This document shows, in pieces, positions 27,428 through 36,443 of a stretch of 52,016 bases of DNA; positions within the stretch are counted from its first letter, which is position 1, and every line of letters begins with the position of its first letter. The stretch is from JAOZTV01 sp965371805 (GTDB taxonomy: Bacteria > Acidobacteriota > Aminicenantia > UBA2199): contig CBDUZW010000031.1 in NCBI GenBank assembly GCA_965371805.1, positions 1 to 52,016 on the forward strand, given 5' to 3'. The notes beneath the pieces are model-generated. The model searched no databases and was not told the origin of the DNA. It saw nothing but the letters and a program-made list of their open reading frames with translations. The translations under genes were made by a program, and so were the position numbers.

Positions 27428-27444
27428 TGCATGTTTTGTGCCAA
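27428..27444 (-). promoter_or_regulatory. Putative sigma-54 (-24/-12) promoter of the Oar-like receptor
   Basis: On the minus strand TTGGCAC (27444-27438), five bases and ATGCA. The invariant GG and GC are separated by exactly 10 bases, as sigma-54 requires. The element lies 36 bases before the ATG. The only deviation from the core consensus is ATGCA for TTGCA. Confidence 0.6.
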
Positions 27445-27564
27445 CTCCAAACTTATATATTATTTGCTGGTAATAAAGGCTATAGGGTTTATGGACAGGT
27501 TAAAAATATCCAAAAAATTGAATTTCTATCCAATAGATTGTAGAAAAAAAAATTTTATTTTTAA

Positions 27565-28080
27565 TTAATTTACAACAGAATCAACCTCTTTAAATATTAT
27601 GGGACCTGAATTTGAAATATCAGTCGTATTTCCATTGATATCTTCTATAACACAGGCGAAATCCATTCTATCCGGTACAGTACCGTTAAAAATATCCTGA
27701 TCAACTACATATGAATTATATGCAGGGATTCCAATGGTCAGAATAAGTAAATTATTTGTATAATAACTGGGGGGAGGTGAGGAATAAGCAACATTATATT
27801 CAAAACTCTGATAATTTACATTAGTCACTTCAAACAGTAATACGTTTTCAGAATAAACCTGGAAACTCCAGGATTTTATGTCTACCTCTATGCCGGTAGT
27901 TGAATTGAATATACTGACATATGCGGAAAAATTAGTTTTATCTTCCCCCGTTATTTTTGTTGCGTTGGCATATACTTCATTCAAAACAACCTTGGCAACG
28001 GGCTTACATGATGAACTTAATAGAAACAGTACCATTAAACTTGTGTATAAAGTGATTATTTTAATATATTTGGATTTCAT
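27565..28080 (-). CDS. Putative lipoprotein of unknown function
   Basis: A 171-aa protein with a hydrophobic N-terminus ending in LSSSC (Cys25), an imperfect lipobox. The rest is beta-strand-like (for example SWSFQVYSENVLLFEVT), suggesting an Ig-like or beta-sandwich domain. I do not recognise a family. AAGGAG precedes the ATG. It begins 11 bases after the POT-like transporter gene, so the two are probably co-transcribed. It could be a cell-surface accessory of the transporter. Confidence 0.7.
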   Translation of the reverse strand: MKSKYIKIITLYTSLMVLFLLSSSCKPVAKVVLNEVYANATKITGEDKTNFSAYVSIFNSTTGIEVDIKSWSFQVYSENVLLFEVTNVNYQSFEYNVAYSSPPPSYYTNNLLILTIGIPAYNSYVVDQDIFNGTVPDRMDFACVIEDINGNTTDISNSGPIIFKEVDSVVN

Positions 28081-28091
28081 TTATTTTCTCC

Positions 28092-29477
28092 TTAAATTGG
28101 GTTGTTTTTTAACCATTTATTATAAATCCACATACTGAATGCGGAGGCAATACCAATGCCCATAAGAATAAGCCAGCCGGCTGAATTCCAAAGGGGATTT
28201 AATTCCAATAGACCGGATTCAAGTTTAACCGCTCCTTTACACATTATTTCGTTAAAAATAAATGCTCCTGCAGGTCCACCGATAATAGCACCAATTGCCA
28301 TTGGCAGGTTAGCGTATCCAAGAAATAAACCTTCCTGGCCCTTTGGAGCCAATGCACCTATATATTCATAGGTTCTTGCAGCGGTAAACAATTCTCCAAA
28401 TGCGATTAATCCAACTGTCAATGTAATGAATATTGATCCCAAGGGAAGAAACTCTAAAAGTGAAAGAGACCTGACGCCGCCACTCATAAAGATAGGGATA
28501 AGGTTTATTACCATTGCAACTCCAATAATAACAATCCCCACGATAATTGAATTAATTGGTTTCATTTTACCGAATTTTTTAGTTACCAATAATTGGAAAA
28601 AAACAATAACAAATGGATTTGCCATCGTAATAAGATCTACAGCCGGATCTAGTTCAACGACTCTTTTCAAATAAAGAGGTAATACATTATAAACTTGAGA
28701 GTAGATGAAGAAAAAACCGCTTGAGACTAATAGAAACATTACGAACCTAAGGTTTTTTAGGACAAGTACCATATCTGCCAATATTCTGAATAAGGATTTT
28801 TTGGGTTTCTTTTCAGTTTTTGATTGTCCGAGTTCTTTGTCAGGATCTGTATATAAAAATAAGACAGCAAAAAATGCCAGAACTGAGAAAAATACAGAGA
28901 CAGCAAATATATAACTAAGATCATACTGTTTTCTCATAATAAAACTAATTCCTCTACCGAAGAGTGAACCGATATTGATCACCATATAGAAAATACCGAA
29001 ACCAAGTGTTGCTCTTGCACCGGCTGTTTTTTGTACAGTTCCTGAGATACATGGTTTTATGATTGATCCACCGACTCCAATCATGAAAATTCCAAAAATA
29101 ATAGGAAGAATAACATTTAGGCTGGCTGTAACCTCACTGCCAATTATATTGTTTAAAACTTCTCCTCCAAACCAGACCGGATATCCCATTCCAAAATATC
29201 CAGCTGCAAGAAGTACGAAGGCAATTAGTAAGGATTTTTTAAAACCGATGTTATCTGCAATAGTTCCTGACAGTATCGGCAGGAAATAGACTAGGCCCCA
29301 CAACACACTACTGCTGAGAAAACTGGGCCAGTAAGCTCCAAATCCCAATTGTCCTAAATAAAGAACAACAAAACTCGCCATTGCATAGTATGCGCCTCTT
29401 TCAAATAATTCAGTTAAATTTGCTGTCCAAAAACTCCGGGGGAATCCTTCACTTTTAATCTCTTTTGCTTTTTCCAT
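28092..29477 (-). CDS. MFS transporter, POT/PTR-like (peptide or related)
   Basis: A 461-aa inner-membrane protein with about 12 hydrophobic helices. The first helix carries NLTELFERGAYYAM, which matches the ExxER motif of proton-coupled oligopeptide transporters; GTIADNIGFKKS is the MFS loop 2-3 motif. The substrate is unproven: several anaerobe and acidobacterial members are called only MFS or AmpG-like. No Shine-Dalgarno is visible before the ATG. Confidence 0.85.
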   Translation of the reverse strand: MEKAKEIKSEGFPRSFWTANLTELFERGAYYAMASFVVLYLGQLGFGAYWPSFLSSSVLWGLVYFLPILSGTIADNIGFKKSLLIAFVLLAAGYFGMGYPVWFGGEVLNNIIGSEVTASLNVILPIIFGIFMIGVGGSIIKPCISGTVQKTAGARATLGFGIFYMVINIGSLFGRGISFIMRKQYDLSYIFAVSVFFSVLAFFAVLFLYTDPDKELGQSKTEKKPKKSLFRILADMVLVLKNLRFVMFLLVSSGFFFIYSQVYNVLPLYLKRVVELDPAVDLITMANPFVIVFFQLLVTKKFGKMKPINSIIVGIVIIGVAMVINLIPIFMSGGVRSLSLLEFLPLGSIFITLTVGLIAFGELFTAARTYEYIGALAPKGQEGLFLGYANLPMAIGAIIGGPAGAFIFNEIMCKGAVKLESGLLELNPLWNSAGWLILMGIGIASAFSMWIYNKWLKNNPI

Positions 29478-29610
29478 TTAGGGATTTTAATAGATTTTGC
29501 AGTATTTTGCAAATTAGAAAAGTATATTTTACTGAAATATCTTGAAATAAAGCGTGATTATATTCGATAATTATTCATGGAGGATGTAAATGATAGATCA
29601 GGAAAATATA

Positions 29611-30165
29611 TCAGGCATATTTATCAATAAGTGTTCCCGGGTTTGTCTTAAAATAGTTGAGTATGTTTTTTAATGAGTCAAATTTATCATAGAAGTTGCT
29701 CTTCATTTCATTTGTATCGATTTTATCATCTTTATTCTTGTCAATGTCTGTAAAAAGTGTTGTCTCCAAATCTGATTCTCTGGTACTCAGAGCCATGTCA
29801 TCATCTGTATCATTTTTTGAAACATATTCATCTATTTTTTCATTTAGGAAACTTTCTATTGCAGATGGATCTGCAAGATTGCCAGAGAAAGTGCTTTCCA
29901 GGGAATTATATAGATTCAGTGCATTTCTGGTCGGTGGGTTTTTATCTAAGAACTCATCCTTTAATTCCTTTACATCAACTTCGAACCCTGTTTTTTCTTT
30001 AAACTCTTCAAATATCTGGTTAAGGGTCGAATTAAGCGGGCTTTTTTTTTTGAATGGATCGAATCCGGATTTTTCAATTAGTTGTATACCACCAACATAA
30101 TTCTTAGAATACGGTTTAATGGCATTGCTATTCAGTTGATCAGCATAATAACCGGAAACACCCAT
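29611..30165 (-). CDS. Paired EF-hand calcium-binding protein
   Basis: A 184-aa protein without a signal peptide. Two 12-residue EF-hand loops lie close together near the C-terminus: DTDDDMALSTRE and DKNKDDKIDTNE, both with acidic or amide residues at 1, 3 and 5 and Glu at 12. Calcium binding is therefore likely. The N-terminal 115 residues are polar and helical and unrecognised. The ATG at 30165, with GGGAG upstream, is preferred to an upstream TTG at 30198. It stands alone between the transporter and mfd. Confidence 0.75.
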   Translation of the reverse strand: MGVSGYYADQLNSNAIKPYSKNYVGGIQLIEKSGFDPFKKKSPLNSTLNQIFEEFKEKTGFEVDVKELKDEFLDKNPPTRNALNLYNSLESTFSGNLADPSAIESFLNEKIDEYVSKNDTDDDMALSTRESDLETTLFTDIDKNKDDKIDTNEMKSNFYDKFDSLKNILNYFKTNPGTLIDKYA

Positions 30166-30294
30166 AATACTTCTTCTCCCAACATATTTATAATACAAAA
30201 ATATATAAAATTCAACAATAATACGAGAAATATTTATTTTTGCTAAAGTTTTTTGTCGTTTTGCCGAAGGGCTTTTTCGGAAATTACAATTCTC

Positions 30295-33200
30295 TTAATT
30301 AGTTTTCTCTGTCTCTATGCTTAAGTTTTCTTTAAGTTCATTAAGAAAAGTATCGTAATTAATAAAACTAAATGATAAAGTTTTATCTTCCTTTACTACA
30401 GGAGTATAGCTTTCTATAAAATCTTGAGAGAATCTTATTTTGGTTAAATCTAAGTCTGAGAATTTAAAAACGATGTTTGTTGTACTGATATCAACCCTTT
30501 CGCAGTTAAATTGTTTTGAAAGCAGTTTGACTTTTCCAATAAAGAATATTTTTTCGATCTCTTTTCCTGGTGAGCCATATATGTTTGAGATATTTGTCTT
30601 TATTCTGTCTATATCTGAAAAAGATTGGGCTTCAGCAATTTCTGAATAAAACTTCATCCTCTCTAAACTGTTTTCTATATATCCCTTATCAATTGCATAA
30701 TTGAAATTTATATTTATTTTTCCTTCCCAATCTTTATGTTTTTCCCCTTTAAGCTCTTCTATTGTTCTTTTTAACATATTATTATAATACTCAAAGCCAA
30801 GTGCTTCGATATGTCCATGTTGTTTGTTTCCAAGTAATGCACCTGCTCCTCTGAGTTTAAGATCGTATTCTGCCAGTTTAAAGCCTGATCCAATACTTGA
30901 AAATTCCCGGATTCCTTCTAGTCTTAATTGAGCTTTTTCCGTTAAATTCTCTTTTTTTATAAGAAAATATGCATATGCCTGTCGTTTACCTCTACCGATT
31001 CTGCCCCGTAATTGATATAATTGAGTTAATCCAAAATTATCGGCATCAATAACTATCATAGTATTTACATTATTAATATCAATTCCATTTTCTATAATTG
31101 TAGTTGAAAGAAGTATATGGTGTTTACCTTCAATAAAATCAGATAAGTTTTTATCTATTTCAGTGGTTCTCATCTTTGCATGAATTACTGCTATTGAAAT
31201 ATTATCAAGCCAGCCACTGAGTTCCTCTTTAAATGAGTATAGCTTGTTTATTGAATTATAAACAATAAAAACCGATCCACCTCTCTCTATTTCATTTAAT
31301 ACTGCGGAAATAATGATTTTTTTTGAATACCTGCCTATATAGTTTTTAATAGACATCCTGCCCGGAGGGGGTGTTGCTATTGTTGAGATATCTGCAAGTC
31401 CGGCAAATGACATGGATAAAGTTCTTGGTATAGGGGTTGCAGAAAGGATGAGAACATCGACATTCTCTCTGTTTTTTTTCATCTTTTCTTTTTGAAAAAC
31501 GCCAAATCTCTGCTCTTCGTCAACAACAAAAAGCCCAAGATTTTTAAATTCGATAGATTTTGAGATTATAGCGTGAGTGCCAATTAATATATCAATTTTA
31601 CCGGTTTTAACTTCATCACTGATCTGTTTTCTTTTTTTTGCAGGAACCATCCGAGACAGTTTTTCTATTTTTAATGGAAAGTCCTTTAATCGCTCCGTGA
31701 AGGTTTTATGGTGCTGCTCTGAAAGTATTGTAGTTGGACAAAGTATTGCAACCTGTTTTCCCTCCAATACAACTCTAAATGCTGCTCTGATTGCAACTTC
31801 TGTTTTTCCAAAACTGACATCACCACAAACCAATCTCTCCATTGGATATGCTTTACTCATATCTGACAAAACCTCTTTTATTGCTTTCTCCTGATCAGGG
31901 GTTTCAATATATGGGAAAGAGTATTGCAACTTATTCTCTAATTCAGGATCTCCACTATATGAATGTCCTTTGATCGATTTTCTCAATGCATATATATCAA
32001 GAAGTTCTTGAGCAAAAACAAGGATACTGCTTTTTGCCCTTGATTTTTTTAAACTCCATGTTTTTCCACCGATCTTGTCCAATTTTGGAGGTGTTCCTTC
32101 AAATAAAGAGTATTTTGTTAAAACATCAGCATCATAGGTCGGGACATATAGGATGTCTTTATTTGCAAACTCAATTTTCAAAAATTCCTGTTCATTTTTT
32201 CCTACCTGTCCTGTTGCTAACATAAAAAACCCGGAAAAAATTCCGATTCCATGTTTCTCATGGACAATGAATTCACCAATTTTAATAGAGTTTGAGATAT
32301 CTTCTTTCTTTACAAGGCTTCTAGCGGCAATACCTCTTTTAAAAATGATCTCCTTCTCAGTTAAAAAGAGTGTTTCTGTTGAGGTGTTTTCAAATGAAAA
32401 GGGGATTGTTGATTCAATAAGAGAAAACACCAATCCTTCTTCTCTTAATTTTTTAATTAATTTTGCATCATTTGAAAAGATGAATAAATTCTCTTTATTT
32501 TTGTATTTTAATTCATTAATGTCCTTCTGGTTAAAATTATTCAGATTGTTTTTCAATTTCTTGAATTCTGTTTCACCTCTTATATTATCAAATAAAAATG
32601 GAATATTTAAAAAACCTGTTTTATACAGATTTAGAGCAAAAATATCTTTTGGATCGGGTAGCAGCTCTTCCTTTTCTGTTAAAGAGAAAAGCCTTTTATA
32701 ATTTTGCAAAAGACCCGAAAATTCACTCATAACTTTATTAATATCTGAAACTATTATTTTATTATCTGGTAAGATGTCTGAAATATATTTCAAATCATTT
32801 TTAAAATAGTAATCGGAATATTTAGTATTATTGAAAATATCACCGGATGGAATTGAACAACTTTTTATTGCACCAATTGATGCTCTTGATTCAAGATTGA
32901 ATACAGTAATTCCTGATACTTCATTGCCAAACAATTCAATTCTAACTGGTTCTTCAAATCCAGGTGGAAATATATCAACCACCCCTCCTCTCTTTGCCAT
33001 TTCACCAATATTCTCAACAAATGGCTCAAATTTATAACCGCTTAATACTAATTCTGACAAAAGAAGATCTCTATCTATTTTGTCTCCTATGCTGATATTA
33101 ATAAATAGATCCGATCCATTAACCGGATCTTCACACTTTATGTTCAATGCTGCAAGAGTTGTTATAATTATAGTTTGTCTTCGATCATTTACCGCTTTAA

Positions 33201-33546
33201 TTAAATCGTTTTTTTCAATATAAAAATTGTTATTTATCTGGTTTGATATATATGGGTCACTAAATGGAATAGTATATGTGATAACATTTATTTGAATTGA
33301 AAATAAATCAAGCCATTTTTCCAATTTGATTTTGAATTTAACCAGGTCAGCATTTTCTTTATTTATCCAGATAATGTTTTTTTTAGTTTTGACAGATAAG
33401 CCTCCAATAATTAGTTCAATAAAATCTTCTGGAATATTCTGGATGTCAATTTGCCTCTGTGAAGGAAGTTTGTTTTTGGAATTATCTTTAAAGTCTGATA
33501 AAAAGGCTTTAAGAGTTTCTTTAGAGAATGTTTTACTTAATATCAT
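30295..33546 (-). CDS. mfd: Transcription-repair coupling factor
   Basis: Superfamily 2 translocase that removes RNA polymerase stalled at DNA lesions and recruits UvrA. At 1083 aa it is near full length (about 1150 in E. coli). Visible are the RNA-polymerase-interaction segment VHEKHGIGIFSGF, Walker A GDVSFGKTEVA, the DEEQRFGV box, SATPIPRTL, and LYQLRGRIGRGKRQAYAYF. The start overlaps the CCA-type gene by 14 bases, so the two are coupled. No clear terminator follows. Confidence 0.98.
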   Translation of the reverse strand: MILSKTFSKETLKAFLSDFKDNSKNKLPSQRQIDIQNIPEDFIELIIGGLSVKTKKNIIWINKENADLVKFKIKLEKWLDLFSIQINVITYTIPFSDPYISNQINNNFYIEKNDLIKAVNDRRQTIIITTLAALNIKCEDPVNGSDLFINISIGDKIDRDLLLSELVLSGYKFEPFVENIGEMAKRGGVVDIFPPGFEEPVRIELFGNEVSGITVFNLESRASIGAIKSCSIPSGDIFNNTKYSDYYFKNDLKYISDILPDNKIIVSDINKVMSEFSGLLQNYKRLFSLTEKEELLPDPKDIFALNLYKTGFLNIPFLFDNIRGETEFKKLKNNLNNFNQKDINELKYKNKENLFIFSNDAKLIKKLREEGLVFSLIESTIPFSFENTSTETLFLTEKEIIFKRGIAARSLVKKEDISNSIKIGEFIVHEKHGIGIFSGFFMLATGQVGKNEQEFLKIEFANKDILYVPTYDADVLTKYSLFEGTPPKLDKIGGKTWSLKKSRAKSSILVFAQELLDIYALRKSIKGHSYSGDPELENKLQYSFPYIETPDQEKAIKEVLSDMSKAYPMERLVCGDVSFGKTEVAIRAAFRVVLEGKQVAILCPTTILSEQHHKTFTERLKDFPLKIEKLSRMVPAKKRKQISDEVKTGKIDILIGTHAIISKSIEFKNLGLFVVDEEQRFGVFQKEKMKKNRENVDVLILSATPIPRTLSMSFAGLADISTIATPPPGRMSIKNYIGRYSKKIIISAVLNEIERGGSVFIVYNSINKLYSFKEELSGWLDNISIAVIHAKMRTTEIDKNLSDFIEGKHHILLSTTIIENGIDINNVNTMIVIDADNFGLTQLYQLRGRIGRGKRQAYAYFLIKKENLTEKAQLRLEGIREFSSIGSGFKLAEYDLKLRGAGALLGNKQHGHIEALGFEYYNNMLKRTIEELKGEKHKDWEGKININFNYAIDKGYIENSLERMKFYSEIAEAQSFSDIDRIKTNISNIYGSPGKEIEKIFFIGKVKLLSKQFNCERVDISTTNIVFKFSDLDLTKIRFSQDFIESYTPVVKEDKTLSFSFINYDTFLNELKENLSIETEKTN

Positions 33547-34858
33547 TTATATACTTTATGATTGCTTCTCTATCTTCCAACTCTTCTAACATATATTTCT
33601 TTTTTACTTCTTTTAAAATATTACCGATTTTTTTACCTTCGATTCCAATCTTAAGCAAATCATTGCCATTTATAACAGTAAATTTTTTCATCTGATCCCA
33701 TCTCGTTTTGTCTTTTTTGAAATTTTTATAAGACTCTTCTATTTTTTTTATGGGATTACTTGAGATATAATTGACGATTGTCTCCTCTTTTGTTTTCTCT
33801 TCTACTTTAAAAAATAAAAACAAATTTTCGAATTGAGAATGGGCAGCAATTTCCATCTTTTCATATTTTGATATTCTTTCCCAATTGTCAATACTTATTT
33901 TGTTTTCTAATATCCAGATTATTTTTCCAATGGTTTTATTATCAAATTTATTTTCAATCATTTTATTTTTGATTTCCGAAATGTTTTTGATATACATATT
34001 TAGAAGATGGAAAAAGATCACCCAGCGGATCAATAATTTTTCGGGTGCATTATCTAAACATCTGGTCGAGAAATCCAATGTTTCATTATTAAGAACTACA
34101 TATTCTCTTTTTTTATTATTATATAAATAGATCCATTTTAAAAGTTTAGTTTCGTTTAAAAAAAGTAGACCTTCAGAAGGACTTGCAGACATAAAAATTT
34201 TTGTGAGTTCTGAATATATTCTCTCTTTTGAGATAGAAATGATTTTATCTGAATATTTTTTTATTGTATTAAAAAGTACCTGATCAATCCTAAAACTTTT
34301 TTCCACTGCAAAACGAATAGCCCTCAGCATTCTCAGATAATCTTCTCTGAATCTCTCCTGCGGTTCTCCAATTGTTCTAATTATTTTGTTGTTTATATCC
34401 TTCATCCCTCCTACAAAATCAAGATGTTTTTTTTCTATAGGATCAAAGAAGATTGCATTAACTGTAAAATCTCGTCTCTTTGCATCATCCTCTGAAGTTG
34501 CATAAGTAACCGCCTTTGGGTATCTGCCATCCCATTTTGTTCTATCATTTTCAAAGATATCTTCCCGAAATGTGGCAATCTCAAACTTATATCCTTTTAT
34601 GATAAGAATAATAATGTTAAATGCCTCCCCAATTTCAAGGAATTTTTCTTTTTTAAAGACCTCTTTAATTTCATTTGGTCTCGCTTCGGTCGCGATATCA
34701 ATATCCATGGTTTTTTCAGACTTAATGGACAGCAATTTATCTCTAACATATCCGCCAACAAAATAAGTCTCTTTATGGCCGGCATTTTTCAGGTCTTTTA
34801 CAATTTGGAGAGCAATTAATTCTATCTCTTTGTTTTTTAGGATTTTGTATGTCATCAA
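33533..34858 (-). CDS. CCA-adding-type tRNA nucleotidyltransferase / poly(A) polymerase
   Basis: A 441-aa class II nucleotidyltransferase. It has GGYVRD (about 35-40), the metal-binding DxD in TMDIDIATEARP, RRDFTVNAIFFDP and YLRMLRAIRFA, the standard order for CCA-adding enzymes and poly(A) polymerases. The sequence alone does not separate CCA-adding, CC-adding, A-adding and poly(A) polymerase activities, so no symbol is given. It leads a two-gene unit with mfd. Confidence 0.92.
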   Translation of the reverse strand: MMTYKILKNKEIELIALQIVKDLKNAGHKETYFVGGYVRDKLLSIKSEKTMDIDIATEARPNEIKEVFKKEKFLEIGEAFNIIILIIKGYKFEIATFREDIFENDRTKWDGRYPKAVTYATSEDDAKRRDFTVNAIFFDPIEKKHLDFVGGMKDINNKIIRTIGEPQERFREDYLRMLRAIRFAVEKSFRIDQVLFNTIKKYSDKIISISKERIYSELTKIFMSASPSEGLLFLNETKLLKWIYLYNNKKREYVVLNNETLDFSTRCLDNAPEKLLIRWVIFFHLLNMYIKNISEIKNKMIENKFDNKTIGKIIWILENKISIDNWERISKYEKMEIAAHSQFENLFLFFKVEEKTKEETIVNYISSNPIKKIEESYKNFKKDKTRWDQMKKFTVINGNDLLKIGIEGKKIGNILKEVKKKYMLEELEDREAIIKYINDIK

Positions 34859-34935
34859 TAAAATTTTAACATGTTATTAAATATTAGTAAAAGTCAAACG
34901 TGATAGTTTTTTAATTGTTAATCTATTAAATTTTA

Positions 34936-34964
34936 TTGCAAAACTTATTTTTATCTTATATAAT
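34936..34964 (+). promoter_or_regulatory. Promoter of the FadL-like gene
   Basis: TTGCAA (34936-34941), a 17-base spacer and a perfect TATAAT (34959-34964), followed by a strong AAGGAGG at 34996-35002. The divergent nucleotidyltransferase gene starts at 34858. Confidence 0.75.
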
Positions 34965-34985
34965 TATTTTTAAAAATAATTATAT
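34958..34985. repeat. 28-bp perfect AT palindrome over the -10 of the FadL-like gene
   Basis: Two 14-base arms, ATATAATTATTTTT and its exact complement, meet at 34971/34972. The palindrome covers the -10 box and the predicted transcription start. It could be a repressor site or a leader hairpin. AT richness raises the chance of coincidence, but 28 perfect bases are unusual. Confidence 0.7.
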
Positions 34986-35006
34986 TTTAACTAAAAAGGA
35001 GGATTA

Positions 35007-36251
35007 ATGAATTTATTAAAGAAGATTTTATTGGTTACAATTTTAATTTCAGGCTTAACAGTGGGTGCTTTTGCTAATGGGTTAAATTTGAATGGAATGG
35101 GAACAAAGGCAATATCAATGGGTGGAGCTTTTATCGGACTCGCAGATGACTTCAGTGCAGTGTTTTGGAATCCAGCTGGATTAACACAGATGAAAGAAGC
35201 AAATCTTTCAGTATTTTCATCATTTATTATGCCAACAGGAACATATGAATATGCTCCGGCTGGAATTAATTTAGAAACTGAAAGTGCTGTATTTCCAGCT
35301 CCAGCGTTTACTTATTTTAAACCTATCTCAGATAAGCTTGTTATTGGACTTGCTGCATATGCGACTGCAGGTTCCGGTGCAGAGTGGGGTGGAACTCAGC
35401 TAATTCCATTTGGCGGTGGGGATTTTATATGGAAAAGTAAGATTGGCGGGATTACATTCTCTCCGGTTGTTGCCTATAAAGTAAGTGATTCTTTATCTAT
35501 TGGACTTACCTTAAATATAGTTTATGGTATGCTGGATATGGAAAGACCGGCGCCTCCAATGGGTCAATATACTGAAAGCCTGACTGGAGTTGGTTTTGGT
35601 GCAACTCTTGGATTGTTTTATAAATTATCGGATGCTTTTTCATTTGGTCTTACATACAAGACTCCACAGAAGATCAAAATGACTGGTGAATCCGATATGC
35701 CGGCTTTAGCAAATTTTGGTATGCCAGGTACATCTGCTGCGACAAGAGAGATGACATGGCCAATGTGGTTGGGAGGCGGAATTGCCATAAAACCAACGGA
35801 GAAGTTAACTATTACTTTTGATGTTCAATATACAAACTGGAAAAAGCTCGATGAGGTTCCTATTGAATTTGATGAAGCAGCATGGAAAATGGATCTGGGT
35901 GCAGGATCAGTGGAAGATGGTTCAGCTTTTGAATTATTTTGGGAAGATGCTGTACAAATAAGAGTAGGACTTGAATATCTATTATCTGAAACCTTTGCTG
36001 TAAGGGCGGGATATTATAGCGACCCGGCTCCATCTCCGGCAAATACTTTGAATATTCTATTACCAAGTATTACATATAGTGTTTATACTGTAGGATTTGG
36101 ATATAGCTCAGACAAGATAAATTTAGATGTTGGTTTTGAATATTTAAATGGAACAGATAGAGTTGCAGATCCATCAACTGGAATGGCAATGCCTGGAACA
36201 CATGGAATGACAATGCTGGTACCAACAGTATCATTTACTTATAAATTTTAA
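35007..36251 (+). CDS. OmpP1/FadL/TodX-family outer membrane transporter
   Basis: A 414-aa outer-membrane beta-barrel that typically admits hydrophobic compounds such as fatty acids or aromatics. It has a signal peptide (1-23, ending AFA), then the hallmark N-terminal region GMGTKAISMGGAFIGLADDFSAVFWNPAGL, here seen as GTKAISMGGAF and ADDFSAVFWNPAGL. The C-terminus ends in SFTYKF with the outer-membrane Phe. Strong promoter, strong Shine-Dalgarno and a terminator-like hairpin suggest an abundant, monocistronic product. Confidence 0.93.
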   Translation: MNLLKKILLVTILISGLTVGAFANGLNLNGMGTKAISMGGAFIGLADDFSAVFWNPAGLTQMKEANLSVFSSFIMPTGTYEYAPAGINLETESAVFPAPAFTYFKPISDKLVIGLAAYATAGSGAEWGGTQLIPFGGGDFIWKSKIGGITFSPVVAYKVSDSLSIGLTLNIVYGMLDMERPAPPMGQYTESLTGVGFGATLGLFYKLSDAFSFGLTYKTPQKIKMTGESDMPALANFGMPGTSAATREMTWPMWLGGGIAIKPTEKLTITFDVQYTNWKKLDEVPIEFDEAAWKMDLGAGSVEDGSAFELFWEDAVQIRVGLEYLLSETFAVRAGYYSDPAPSPANTLNILLPSITYSVYTVGFGYSSDKINLDVGFEYLNGTDRVADPSTGMAMPGTHGMTMLVPTVSFTYKF

Positions 36252-36274
36252 AATAAGTCAAAAATATAATATAG

Positions 36275-36298
36275 TAGGGGAGGAACACTCTTCCCCTA
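36275..36298 (+). terminator. Hairpin after the FadL-like gene
   Basis: TAGGGGAGGA / TCTTCCCCTA pair over 10 positions (one G-T wobble) around a 4-base loop, 24 bases after the stop. Only scattered T residues follow, so it is a terminator-like or 3'-stabilising structure rather than a textbook terminator. Confidence 0.6.
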
Positions 36299-36422
36299 TT
36301 ATGACTTTATAGTAGAACCGACTTTTATTGCTGAACTTAATATGAAAGCAATGCCGATATTAAGATCTACAGCAATACTTGCCATGTTATTATGGCTACC
36401 TTTTTTTTTAATAAAACAATTG

Positions 36423-36443
36423 ATTCAACTTTTTTTGTTGAAT
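36423..36443 (-). terminator. Weak hairpin after carbamate kinase gene
   Basis: ATTCAAC / GTTGAAT arms with a 7-base loop start at the carbamate kinase stop codon. On the minus strand a TTTT tract follows only after eight bases. Low GC makes this a weak candidate. Confidence 0.3.

Noticed and set aside
28156..29289. Several open frames on the + strand opposite the POT-like transporter
   Set aside because: They are antisense to a well-supported membrane protein gene, with no start signals or recognisable products.
30254..30272. CCGAA / TTCGG hairpin after mfd as a terminator
   Set aside because: Only a 5-bp stem and no U-run on either strand.
36299..36385. 28-codon reading frame on the minus strand between the FadL-like and carbamate kinase genes
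   Set aside because: Too short, no well-placed Shine-Dalgarno and no recognisable composition; chance is likely.
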